From: Erodium maritimum
Lineage: Eukaryota > Streptophyta > Magnoliopsida > Geraniales > Geraniaceae
DNA: 64,000 bases
Direction: 5' to 3'
Assembly: GCA_963921825.1 (NCBI GenBank)
Contig: OY997594.1
Span: forward strand, 34,454,956 to 34,518,955
Position 1 is the stretch's first letter, and every line of letters starts with the position of its first letter. Positions 15,047-24,507 of the stretch are shown one piece after another. A program made the translations under genes and the position numbers. The notes below the pieces were generated by a model, which saw only the letters and a program-made list of their open reading frames with translations, was not told the DNA's origin and searched no databases.

Positions 15047-16525
15047 CAGGGGCAGAACCAGAGGAGTAAAGGGTGAACACCCTAAACATATCAAAAATGG
15101 CTTAATGGTTAAAGGCTTCCTTGCATTTCTGTCCAATCAAGGTTCGATTCTCCCTTTGGAACACCCTAGATTTTGCTTGCTTTTATTGGTGCTTGGGCTT
15201 TTCAATACTCATTTTTACTTAGTATTCGGGCTTGGGCTGGGCTCTTCAAGATCTGGTTCTGATTTTTACCACACCTTACATGTTCTGATGATACAAATGA
15301 TGCACCTGGTACCCAAAAAGCTAACAAGCCCACATTCACTTTGCTTGCATTTTTCAAATGTCCCAATTTATCAACCATTAACTATGTCAACTTTTTAGAT
15401 TTACGAGTGTCCATTTTTACCATACTATATACTAACAACGTAAAAAAGAGATAAGAAGGTTGCGTGAAAAAATTAAAAGGTAAAATTGAATGATAAAATT
15501 AAAAGGTAATGTTATTTATTATGAAAAACAGAATAAATTGAGAAAAATTAAAAATTGGATATAGTTGAGAGAAAAAATTTAAAAGTAAATATAATTATGT
15601 GATAAATATGTTAAGATCAATGTATGTGAGATTTTCTCCCAACACAATAGTTAAATAAATGATTAAAAATAAACTAACGGTCAAAACTTTAAACACGGTA
15701 TATTATAAATATTTCTATTCAATTCAATTCTTTTTTAATAAGAAATTTTGTTTCTTTTTTCAAAAAAAAATTATCTGTTACGATAGGAGGAAAAATAACT
15801 ATGTTCGAAATAGAAAACGAGTAAAGAGAATCAAATACATATTTTATTTTTATAGTAAACTTTTTGTATATTATATATCAATCGCGGGGATTTACATGCA
15901 TTAATCGATTGAGCAAACGTTGATCTCTACGACTACGGTTTTGAACCCACCCCTCTCGCGGGATCTCTCCGGGTCGTTTGCACACTTGCGCCGTTGGTGG
16001 CTCTTCTCTCAAGACGGTCCTTTCCCGATCGGTCTGTCCTGCTCCTCCTTTTTTGTCTCCTCTACATTCGTCTCCGGTCCTCCCACAACCGGTTTCACCC
16101 CCTCTCCTTCCCTTGTCTTGGAACTGCCAGGGTATAGATATATTCTTCTGCAAGACACTAATCTGGAAGCTAGCATGGCGATCCTTCAACGACATCTGGG
16201 TTTTCATGGTGGAATTTGAGTCGCTCTCTTCCTCTTTGTGACGATGTTATGTTTACTTTGCGACGCTTCGCAACTCCCTGTTACAATGGTGAGCGCCCTC
16301 TCCGTGTTAGCCTCTCATGCCAGAAGCGACCCTGCAGCCACAGCGGGAGTGGTTTTCGTTGGCCCAAACAATTAAACGGCTCAAGAAGGATTTACATACG
16401 AATTATTGAACAAAATCACAAAATAATATAGTTTTCTTATAAATGTAGTTTCTATTTTTCTTTTCTTATTATATTTAACAACTATCGGCGGAACACCCTG
16501 AAATATATTCCTGGTTCCGCCCCTG
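15047..16525. mobile_element. hAT-like non-autonomous transposon nested in the Copia-type element
   Basis: Ends caggggcagaaccag and, inverted, caggggcggaaccag make terminal inverted repeats that extend imperfectly into ..agggtg. Flanking 8-mers gttgtgga (15039-15046) and actgtgga (16526-16533) match at 6 of 8 positions, as expected for an aged hAT 8-bp duplication. The 1479-bp interior has no transposase. It includes a GC-rich patch (~15910-16240) whose + frame contains PLSWNCQG, resembling the start of a LINE endonuclease, so it may carry a captured retroelement fragment. Confidence 0.72.
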
Positions 16526-16969
16526 ACTGTGGAGAAGATCAAGTCCACACGCCACAACCACACGGAGGTCCTCCTCGTCGTCACGTTCTTGCTGCCGCTC
16601 CGTCACAACACATCCGGTGTTCTAGTCGATACGTTTAGCGACTTATCATCTTCTACCGTTTCTCATCTACCAAGACAAATTGTCTCTGGCCAATGGTTGC
16701 TGTTGCAACTTCATTTTCTAGAGAACAAGGAAAGTGAAAGGTTGTGGTTCTGCTTTTTTTGAGTCAAAACTTTACTGCAGAATTGTATAGTAGTTGAAAA
16801 GAAAGAGAAGTAAAAGAGATCGTGCAGAGTTATTATGTCCTTGATAAGACAAGGCATAGTTTCAAGAAAGCAACAAGTGGTAAAGGCAAGACAAGACATC
16901 CAAGAGGCCACCGAAGTAATCTTCCCCTTTCCCCGAGTGCATGACAACCTCGACAAAAGAGACTTATTT

Positions 16970-17465
16970 GTTCCGTCCCGACCGGGGAACCATTACAGCC
17001 TTTTCAATTGGTGTACCAAGTTTGTACAGTTGTTTTGTCCTAACTGGGGAGTCATTTTCGCCGTTCCGACCGGCGTTCCTATTTTCGTGTTGTTGTTCCG
17101 TCCAACCGAGATCTATTTGAGCCATCCCGACCTACTATTCTTGTGTTGCTACTCCGTTCTGATTAGGGATCTACTTGAACCGTTCCGATCGGAGAGTTAT
17201 TTGTCATCGTTTCGACCGGAGACTCGAGCCGTTTCGATCGGCCGTTCTTGTGTTGCTGCTCTGTTCGGACCAAAGAGCTATTTGAGCCGTTCTGACCGAC
17301 CAGTTTTAAGTTCTTGTTACTGCTCCGTTTCGATCGGAGATCCGAACCGTTCCGACCGGCTGATCATGTGTTGCAGCTCTGTTCCGACCAGAGAGCATTC
17401 CGGCAGTTCAGACCGCCTTCCAAGTTTGTATTGTTGCACCGTTTCCACCGGAGAGCCACCGTAGT
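16970..17465 (+). repeat. Degenerate repeats of a ccgttccgaccgg motif
   Basis: The motif ccgttccgaccgg and variants (ccgtttcgatcgg, cgtttcgaccgg) recurs roughly every 30-60 bp with gtgttgctgctc-type spacers. A frame open from 16835 to 17464 reads through it with recurring Ser-Asp-Arg and Cys-Cys patterns, but this looks like a consequence of the repeat. It lies just inside the 3' half of the Copia-type element. Confidence 0.7.
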
Positions 17466-17994
17466 CCGCGCTTTTGTTTGCAGTCCTTCAGTCTACAAAC
17501 GCAGATCGGTCTTCATAACGTTGTCGTCTTTTCTAGAGCAATTGTTCGGTCTTCATGCCTTGGGTAACCATTGTGATCTCTGCAGTACCATTTGTTCTTG
17601 TTGTGTTCGTGTGTCGATCAACAAGATATTCCCGTTCCGCTCTGATCGGAAGGGTATTCGTAGTCAACATACTGTCTCGTCAGTCTATGTGTGACCATTT
17701 TAGAAGGTTCCGTCCTTCGAGCAGTTCCATATGCTCCGTACGTGCAGAGTTTCTAACCGTCCGTAAGGCCATCGAGACATTTTCAGTGTTTAGCAAGCAG
17801 ACCTCAGCTCTTATGAAGCATCATATTACTCGTCCATTTTTCACTTCCGTCAACCACAACATTCGGGCGAGCTCTCTATCCGTTTACAAGAATCAAGTGA
17901 AGTTCAAAGTCAAGTCTGGTATCTAAATTCAGTCCAGATCCATATCGATTCAAACTCAACTTTGGTTCATCACCATATTGAGTTTGAGGGGGCG

Positions 17995-18241
17995 TGTTAG
18001 AAAATATGGAGATGATATTGTTGACTTTACACCATGACACTGATAACTTTCCACCTCCCCTAAGCTTAGCTCACCAAAGACCACCGACTCATAGCTCAAA
18101 CTTAGCCCACAAATCACTCTGTCTTTCTTGACATTGTAGACACTTGTTAGTGTATAAATACTCATGTATTGTAAGCATATCAAGTACAACATCCATCGAT
18201 CAATATCAGTTTCATTCTTCGATCCACTTACCAAATTAACA
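17995..18241 (+). repeat. 3' LTR of the Copia-type element
   Basis: A 247-bp partner of the LTR at 14370-14616, with the same termini and TATA box (18153-18160). Confidence 0.95.
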
Positions 18242-18498
18242 AGCGTGTATGGTCTTTCTCCTTCTTCTGTGATGGCCGATGGTGATCAGAACGAGCTCCA
18301 AAGAGGACGGAATGGTGATTTCGGTTGGCTAGACGTGGTGGGAGGACTTCTCGAGCGGATTGTGTCTGCGATGGGTGTTTCAACTCGGCCGTGGCGAGTA
18401 TGGTCGGGATTCTGGCAGACGTTCAAGGGATCCCCGACGGTAGGGAGACCGGTCCGACACCAACGAGGCTGAGAGGCCGGGACGCAGCACCTCCAGAG
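18242..18498 (+). other. GC-rich fragment of unknown origin
   Basis: This is the sequence interrupted by the Copia-type element: 14230-14369 presumably continued directly into it. A frame starting MADGDQNELQRGRNGDFGW is open for ~65 codons. I do not recognise a family; a retroelement ORF1 start is possible. It is cut on the right by the LTR fragment at ~18499. Confidence 0.35.
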
Positions 18499-19161
18499 CC
18501 GGTTTTGACCAGACTCGAGACGTGAACTGAAGGTAAAGAATAAATAGCAATTAAAAGGAATAAATAATACGAAATGTTGTAAATTGAATAAAACCAAAAA
18601 CAAGAGTCAACAACTCTGTTTGACCATTAATGACAAAAGTACATAAACAGTCAGTACGTCTCTAACTCAAGTCCCAAATCCCAAAAAGCACCCGAGCCTT
18701 GAGACCACCTCTAGGAACTACTCACCAAGTAAGCCTGTAAAAACAGTAAATAAACAAATAGGGGTGAGCTTACGCTCAGTAGGGAAAATAATCAAGTAAA
18801 GGAACTTCCACTTTGATAAATAAAACCTGAAGTGGCACAATTAACTGCAAGTTACTAGTAGTGTGAATAACCACAAGATGCTATAAATAGAAAGCAATAA
18901 GATTTTCACAGCTTAAGTAAACAGTAACTCAAGAAGATTAGAGAAAAGCGATGTAATCTTTGACAAACAACTAAATAGAGAGCAAAAGAACATCACAATG
19001 ATAACTAAAATCAGAAAGCTCTGATCTACAATTAGTCATTGTGTCATGTCGGATACAATACTCCGATCCACAATTTATCCTTGTGTCATGTCGGATTTCC
19101 CTCGGTCCAGGGGAGACACATACGTCGCGGATACCGGAAACATCCCTGAAAGGACACATAC
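18499..19161 (-). mobile_element. Truncated giant-LTR fragment (minus sense), inverted copy of 21490-22140
   Basis: Read on the minus strand this is the last ~660 bp of the same LTR type as 19162-22156, lacking the final GGCGTGACA end. By eye identity to the inverted partner is about 97%. It includes the hairpin (18765-18778) and the acceptor-like tttttacag. It abuts the 5' end of the next LTR without a spacer. No target duplication connects them, so the arrangement suggests rearrangement. Confidence 0.88.
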
Positions 19162-19292
19162 TGTAAAGATCGTCTAAATTAAAAGAAGTAACGACTTGAA
19201 ACGTCGAGGTTGGAAAAACGAGTTGAAAATTGGATCATTTGCAAAAGAAAAAGAAAAGAAAGAAAAAAAGGAAAAGATGGAATTGACCGGAT

Positions 19293-19387
19293 TGGGCCGG
19301 TCAGACACCTGAGCCCATCTCGCTGAGACTCGCCGGCCCAACCTGTGCCTCAACCAGGCCCAAACACCACGCGGCCCAAAACCCTAA
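19293..19387 (+). promoter_or_regulatory. Promoter-like block in the giant LTR: site II motifs and telo-box
   Basis: TGGGCC occurs at 19293-19298, GGCCCA at 19335-19340, 19357-19362 and 19373-19378, and the telo-box AAACCCTAA at 19379-19387. A CT-rich stretch follows. Site II (TCP-binding) plus telo-box is a known arrangement in plant ribosomal-protein and cell-cycle promoters. No TATA box is seen. Promoter function is inferred. Confidence 0.5.
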
Positions 19388-19959
19388 CCCTACACCTTCG
19401 TCTTCAACCTCGTCCACGCGCGACTCCCGAGGCATAACCAGCGTCGCCCCTCTTCTCCTCTCTCGATCCCTTCTTCTCTCTCTCGTTCTCTTCCTCTTCT
19501 TCTCTCTATCTCTCGCTCCAGCCTCACCTCTTCTTCCCTTCTGGTACCAATCGAGCCCACCGCACGCGGAATCGAGAAGAAATCGCCGGAGAACACCTCG
19601 GATTCGAGTTCCCAAGCTCGACCGACGCTGGCGACGGGGAAATCGCACGGTTTGTGCTTCTCCTCCCCGTTTCCCTTTCTTCCCCGACCTCGTCTCGCCT
19701 GGATTCGCTTCGTCCCGAGCTCGATTCGAGCGTTGTCAGCAAGAACCACCGCCGGCGAGTTTTGGGTCCGTCAGATCTGTGACGAAACGAACGTGGCCTC
19801 GTGCTAGAGCCACACGGCCACGGCCTCGCCGTGAACCTGCCACCCTCCCCCGCCCTTGTTTTCCCCTCTCCACACCTCACCTGACGTCGTAGACGACGGC
19901 CGGAACATCTCTGACTCGTCGGAGCTGGAACGAGCTCGGACTCGAGTCAAGGTGGGCCT

Positions 19960-20207
19960 TGGACCAGGCTGAGTGTTGGACCGGGAGTTCTTGGGCCAAC
20001 GGTCGAGGATTTGGGCCAGGCCCAGAGCTGGAAAGGTTTCTGGACTCGGGCTTGGGCTGGGTCTGGACCGGGTCTGGAGCCGGGTCTGGAGTCGGGTCCG
20101 GGTCGGATCTGGAGCCGGGTCCGGGTCGGATCTGGGTCCGGTCGGGTCAGGTTTTTGGACCAGGTCGGATTCGGGTCTGGTTCGCGGATCCGGGTCGGAC
20201 AGAACTA
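19960..20207 (+). repeat. G-rich degenerate repeat (gggtctgga/gggtccggg)n
   Basis: Closely spaced GGGTCTGG, GGGTCCGG and GGGTCGG units fill this segment and keep several frames open by chance. Equivalent tracts occur at ~28790-28992 in the solo LTR and, inverted, at ~52715-52905. Confidence 0.85.
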
Positions 20208-20723
20208 ATTAATTTATTTATTTATTTATTTGACTTTAAATTGGTTATTTAAAGGACGTTTTGGACAAATCCGAGGACTTTGGACATACCGGGACTGATT
20301 GGACCTTTTAACTGTTAAAACCCAGACTTGGACTTCGCGCACTTCGCCCGAGAAGACCGGAGTTAGGCCAGGACGTCAGCAGCTAGGAGACACAACTGTT
20401 GTTATCGTCTTGAGGTAGGGAAAGTACCAAACTCCTCTTTTAACATACCGCTTTAGTATGCATGTTAGGAATTAATAATAACCGGAAAGGTCCTAGTTTG
20501 CATATAGGATGTGATTCACTAGAATAATCGCTTTTCAATTATTAATAACCGGACGTGTCACGTATGCATGTAGGATGTGATTCACTAGTTTAAATCGCTT
20601 TCAATACTTGGGATTTTGCCGTGCTGGTAGAATGGTCATGACGAGCCTTAAGATTGTTTGTGATTGCCTCACATGCCGTGTTTGCGTAGTCGTAGGTTAA
20701 ACTAAGAGTCAAACTGAACCTGT

Positions 20724-20806
20724 TAATTGATTGATTGAATGATTGAATGATTGATTGAATGAATGCTTGAATGAATGCCTGAACGAATGATTAAATGAAT
20801 GTTTGA
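20724..20806 (+). repeat. Simple repeat (attga/atgaatg)n
   Basis: Tandem short units such as gattgaat and gaatgcttgaat run through this stretch inside the candidate LTR intron. Confidence 0.85.
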
Positions 20807-21005
20807 GTGTAATTGATTATGCCAAATGGTATGATCGGGTGAGTGATAGACCGATGGATCGTGGTTGGTAAGTATGTCGGTAAGTGTAATTTTTTATATG
20901 AATTCTTCGTGACGTGTTGTGGTAAGATTGTGGATTGCTAAGCTTTGGTTGTTGTACGACTGTTTAGTATGTTACGCTCTTGTGTGTGATCTAAGAGGAG
21001 TTGTG

Positions 21006-21375
21006 ATCCGGTATGGTACCTACACCGAGGGGGTAAGCCGGTGTGGGGTAGTATCATAGCCGAGAGATTGTTTACCCTGCGGGGATGGTTACTTGTGGTC
21101 CGGTATGGTACCTACACCGAGGGGGTAAGCCGGTGTGGGGTAGTATCATAGCCGAGAGATTGTTTACCTTGTGGGGATGGTTACTTGTGGTCTGGTATGG
21201 TACATACACCGAGGGGGTAAGCCGGTGTGGGGTAGTATCATAGCCGAGAGATTGTTTACCCTGCGGGGATGGTTACTTGTGGTCCGGTATGGTACGTACA
21301 CCGAGGGGGTAAGCCGGCGTGGGGTAGTATCATAGCCGAGAGATTGTTTACCCTACGGGGATGGTTACTTGTGGC
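21006..21375 (+). repeat. Four tandem copies of a 92-bp unit
   Basis: The unit contains ggtatggtacctacaccgag, then agccggtgtggggtagtatc and ggggatggttacttgtgg; copies begin at about 21011, 21103, 21195 and 21287. They differ by a few substitutions, so the array is young. It lies in the candidate LTR intron. Confidence 0.95.
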
Positions 21376-22156
21376 TTCACCCCGGGTGTATGCGTCCTGC
21401 GGGAGCATTCTCGGGAGTTTATCATGCTTCGCCCCGATGATCTATGGTCCTTTGGAGACATTTCCGAGAATCCCGACGATATGTGTCCCTTCAGGGATGT
21501 TTCCGGTAGCCCCGACGTATGTGTCTCCCCTGGACCGAGGGAAATCCGACATGACACAAGGATAAACTGTGGATCGGAGTATTGTATCCGACATGACACA
21601 ATGACTAATTGTGGATCAGAGCTTTCTGATTTTAGTTATCATTGTGATGTTCTTTTGCTCTTTATTTAGTTGTTTGTCAAAGATTACATCGCTTTTCTCT
21701 AATCTTCTTGAGTTACTGTTTACTTAAGCTGTGAAACTCTTATTGCTTTCTATTTATAGCATCTTGTGGTTATTCGCACTACTAGTAACTTGCAGTTAAT
21801 TGTGCCACTTCAGGTTTTATTTATCAAAGTGGAAGTTCTTTTACTTGATTATTTTCCCTACTGAGTGTAAGCTCACCCCTATTTGTTTATTTACTGTTTT
21901 TACAGGCTTACTTGGTGAGTAGTTCCTAGAGGTGGTCTCAAGGCTCGGGAGCTCTTTGGGATTTGGGACTTGAGTTAGAGACGTATTGACTGTTTGTGTA
22001 CTTTTGTCATTAATTGTCAAACAGAGCTGTTGACTCTTGTTTTTGGTTTTATTCAATTTACAACATTTCGTATTATTTGTTCCTTTTAATTGCTATTTAT
22101 TCTATACCTTCAGTTCACGTCTCGAGTCCGGTCAAAACCGGATTTGGGGCGTGACA

Positions 22157-23154
22157 TTTTTCGAGATTTGGTTCTCTCTCTAGGCCTGATGTTCCCCGAT
22201 TCCTACTCGAATTGGCAGTCTGGTTCATTCTGAATCGGGTTCGGTCGCGGGTATCCTTTGGGCGTGGAATATTTCGGTTCAGCCCGTCCTCTCGATCCAG
22301 CAAAACATTGGGCCTTCCCTTCCTATTCAAGCCACGTCCCTGATTTTCTTTGACCTTAAACCCATTTTGTACTGGGCCCCGACTTATGAAAAAAAATGGA
22401 GGCCCTCTTCTTCGGATCTTTGAGTCAGAACCCTGTATGGTTCCTTGCCCTCCCACCGTCACCAGGTCGCACCAGGCCGTTTTTCGGCCGGATGGGTGAT
22501 ATCACCCCCGCCTGACTCCAGTGCCGATAATACTGGGGGGGCTTCTGGTAGACGCCCTCCATACCCCACCAAAAAGCCAGTATCGCCGTCCTCCGCCTCT
22601 ACCTTCTCCGTTCCGGTACACCTCCATTGAAGAGACTCAGTTGACCCGAGATCTCTGAGATAAACTGGTGAGGTCGGCCCGAGCCTGCAATCTCCACCGA
22701 GTTCATCGTCTTAGGAGTTTGGACGGGTTTCCGGTGGCGCGGTCTGGGTCCCAACCTCGGAGTCCGCTTCACAATGCTGTGCGGCGCCTCTAAAATATTC
22801 CACTGAGATCTACGACATCCTTTCCTTATGAGAAACCCCTGAAAACCTTGCTCTGCCGCTCTGTTAGTGGAAAAAATGAGTTCCAGCCTCTCTTGTATCG
22901 ACACCTCACTAGACACCGGTAAAAGTTACCAGAAGATCGACTTACCTCACAAGACAACAAAGTGGAGACGTCGAAAATGAAATACCCACAGTCCTTGATC
23001 CCGTCCCATCACCATTCGACGAATGGTTGCTATCAGATTTATTGTTCTTAGCCGCCTCTATTGATTCGAGTAAAACTCACCATTTCTGAAAGAGAAGAGG
23101 GAGAATCAGCGTATATTTGATATCAGGTTTGGACCATATTTTGATAGTGATGCC
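22157..23154. other. Degraded GC-rich sequence, probably old retroelement
   Basis: Several overlapping short frames occur on both strands with Pro/Arg-rich composition, none with a recognisable domain. No boundaries, LTRs or tails were found. It may have been continuous with 18242-18498 before the LTR rearrangement. Confidence 0.3.
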
Positions 23155-23169
23155 AATGATATGGTTCAA

Positions 23170-24076
23170 TTGTAATTTGAGAGGATTTTGTTTCCTACAA
23201 GCTCTCGTCTACCCTAGCCACCAGGGTCCATTCTACCCTAGCCACCAGGGTCTAGCCGTCGCCACCATCGCCACTCTCCGGCCTCCTCGCCATCCTCAGG
23301 TACCGGATCCGATCTTTTGATAGGATAACCTGTTTTGTTTGATTGAATACCAGAACCTGCTCCGCTTCCCGATTCCGATCTGGCCTTCCTCCCCACCGCT
23401 CACGATTCGATGCATCCTTCAATAGCCACCGTGGCCCTCCTGCTGCCGTTCTCCGGGATACGGGCTCTATGCGTCGTCCTCCATATGCAGCGGCAACCCG
23501 CCCCAGAGCCACCTATCGTCGGCATGGGTCCGCTCCCTCGATGGATCTGGGATCCGGGAGGAAGGACGATAAGTTGGGGTCTGTCTCCACGGCACCCGAA
23601 GTCGGGACCCTCGATCTCGAACAAACCGATGCGGGTCGAATCGTTGCTCTCGTCTTCCGCACTACTTCGAAAGATCCGGGTGAATCAAGACGAAGAATTG
23701 ACGATACCAGATCGCTCCAATGGCAGGGGCCTAGAAGAACTGGCATCGCAGACTTGGTAGTTTGCTCTTTCGATCGTGTGCTAATTTTTTATCATGTTTT
23801 AGGTCGAATAAATTATTGGTTATTCAATGTGTTAGGTTGAATAACGTTTTGGCTCAATAAGTTTAGGACTTTGGTTTGTTATTTCTTTGTAACGTTGGAT
23901 CGAGGTACACTTGAGTTCGGATCTGCGAATCAAAGCAGACTATATGTATGGAATCATGTGCGCCCGACGGGCTACGGCCGGTTGGGACAAAAAACTGGTA
24001 TCCGGGACTGTTATGTCCCTCCTTGTAATCATGATATGAAATCGTAATACAACTACCTCTTTCCCGTTTCAAAAAT
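23170..24076 (+). mobile_element. Retroposed insertion with perfect 15-bp target duplication
   Basis: aatgatatggttcaa occurs at 23155-23169 and again at 24077-24091. The 907-bp insert ends gtttcaaaaat, a short A-rich tail on the + strand, as for an L1-mobilised sequence. It begins ttgtaatttgagagg and includes a duplicated ccctagccaccagggtc. A + frame is open 23343-23840 but resembles nothing I know. It may be a non-autonomous retroelement or a retroposed transcript. Confidence 0.78.
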
Positions 24077-24091
24077 AATGATATGGTTCAA

Positions 24092-24507
24092 CTAATAAAA
24101 GAGCACAATATTACACCAAGTTGTATGTTTCGTAATTAAATGGCATGATGGACTATTTTTGCACACATTAAATCCAATTTTCTAATCTCTTTATCCGTTT
24201 TATTGTTCTGTTTCAGGAAAAAAAAAAAAAACAATTTTATTGCTCTACGCAGAATGTCTTTTATCCGCCTTTAATAAAATGTTCTTAGCAGTCATAACGT
24301 ACAATTGCCCCATTTTGCAATTTTTTTCCTTTATAAATCCAATGTTCAAATGTAATTTTAAAATTGACATGCAAGTTGTAGAATTTCAAAGTCCTGACGT
24401 AGTAAGATATATGATTTTTACGATAACAATATAAAAGGAATCTCATATGAAATAAAAATTTATTGGGTTCGCACAAAGGAGGATTTAGGGAGGGTTTTTT
24501 TTTTTAT
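24092..24507. other. AT-rich intergenic sequence
   Basis: No gene or element boundary is seen. It contains an A13 run near 24215-24230 and ends at the T-run of the next element. Confidence 0.5.

Larger units (their letters stand above)
14370..18241 (+). mobile_element. Non-autonomous Copia-type LTR retrotransposon
   Basis: A 3872-bp element is bounded by two ~98% identical 247-bp LTRs starting TGTTAG and ending AACA. The first LTR is followed directly by a tRNA-iMet primer-binding site. Just before the second is a purine tract (gagtttgagggggcg). Flanks ggcgt and agcgt are a 5-bp target duplication with one mismatch. The interior has no recognisable gag, integrase, RT or RNase H and is itself interrupted by a hAT-like element. 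It was probably mobilised by a related Copia element; the Copia assignment rests on LTR size and PBS only. Confidence 0.9.
20415..21905 (+). other. Candidate intron within the LTR (1491 nt)
   Basis: Donor-like cttgag|gtaggg at 20415. The 3' end has TGAGTGTAAGCTCA (21862-21875), a CTCAC branch-point-like motif, a T-rich run and ACAG ending at 21905. Sequence just outside both ends is shared with the other giant LTRs while the interior is mostly repeats. No transcript evidence is available here. Confidence 0.4.
19162..22156 (+). mobile_element. Giant Ty3/gypsy-like LTR (2995 bp), no internal region attached
   Basis: It runs from TGTAAAGATCG to GGGGCGTGACA, the same termini as the solo LTR at 27912-30971. 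The orientation is fixed by the related element at 50224-64000, where an iMet primer-binding site follows the GCGTGACA end. No protein domain is encoded. Contents in order: promoter-like block with site II and telo-box motifs (19293-19387), CT-rich leader-like stretch, G-rich gggtctgg repeats (~19960-20207), GAG|GTAGGG donor-like site (20415), an atgattga simple repeat, four 92-bp repeats, hairpin and acceptor-like site (21905), and a terminal block with CTCGAGTCCGGTCAAAACCGG. Flanks catac and ttttt are not a target duplication. Confidence 0.87.

Noticed and set aside
19301-19880. Arg/Glu-rich minus-strand frames of 115-119 aa
   Set aside because: They are the complement of the CT-rich leader-like part of the LTR and overlap in all frames.
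23343-23840. 165-aa plus-strand frame
   Set aside because: Overlaps other frames on both strands in a GC-rich retroposed insert; no domain seen. Kept only as part of the element.
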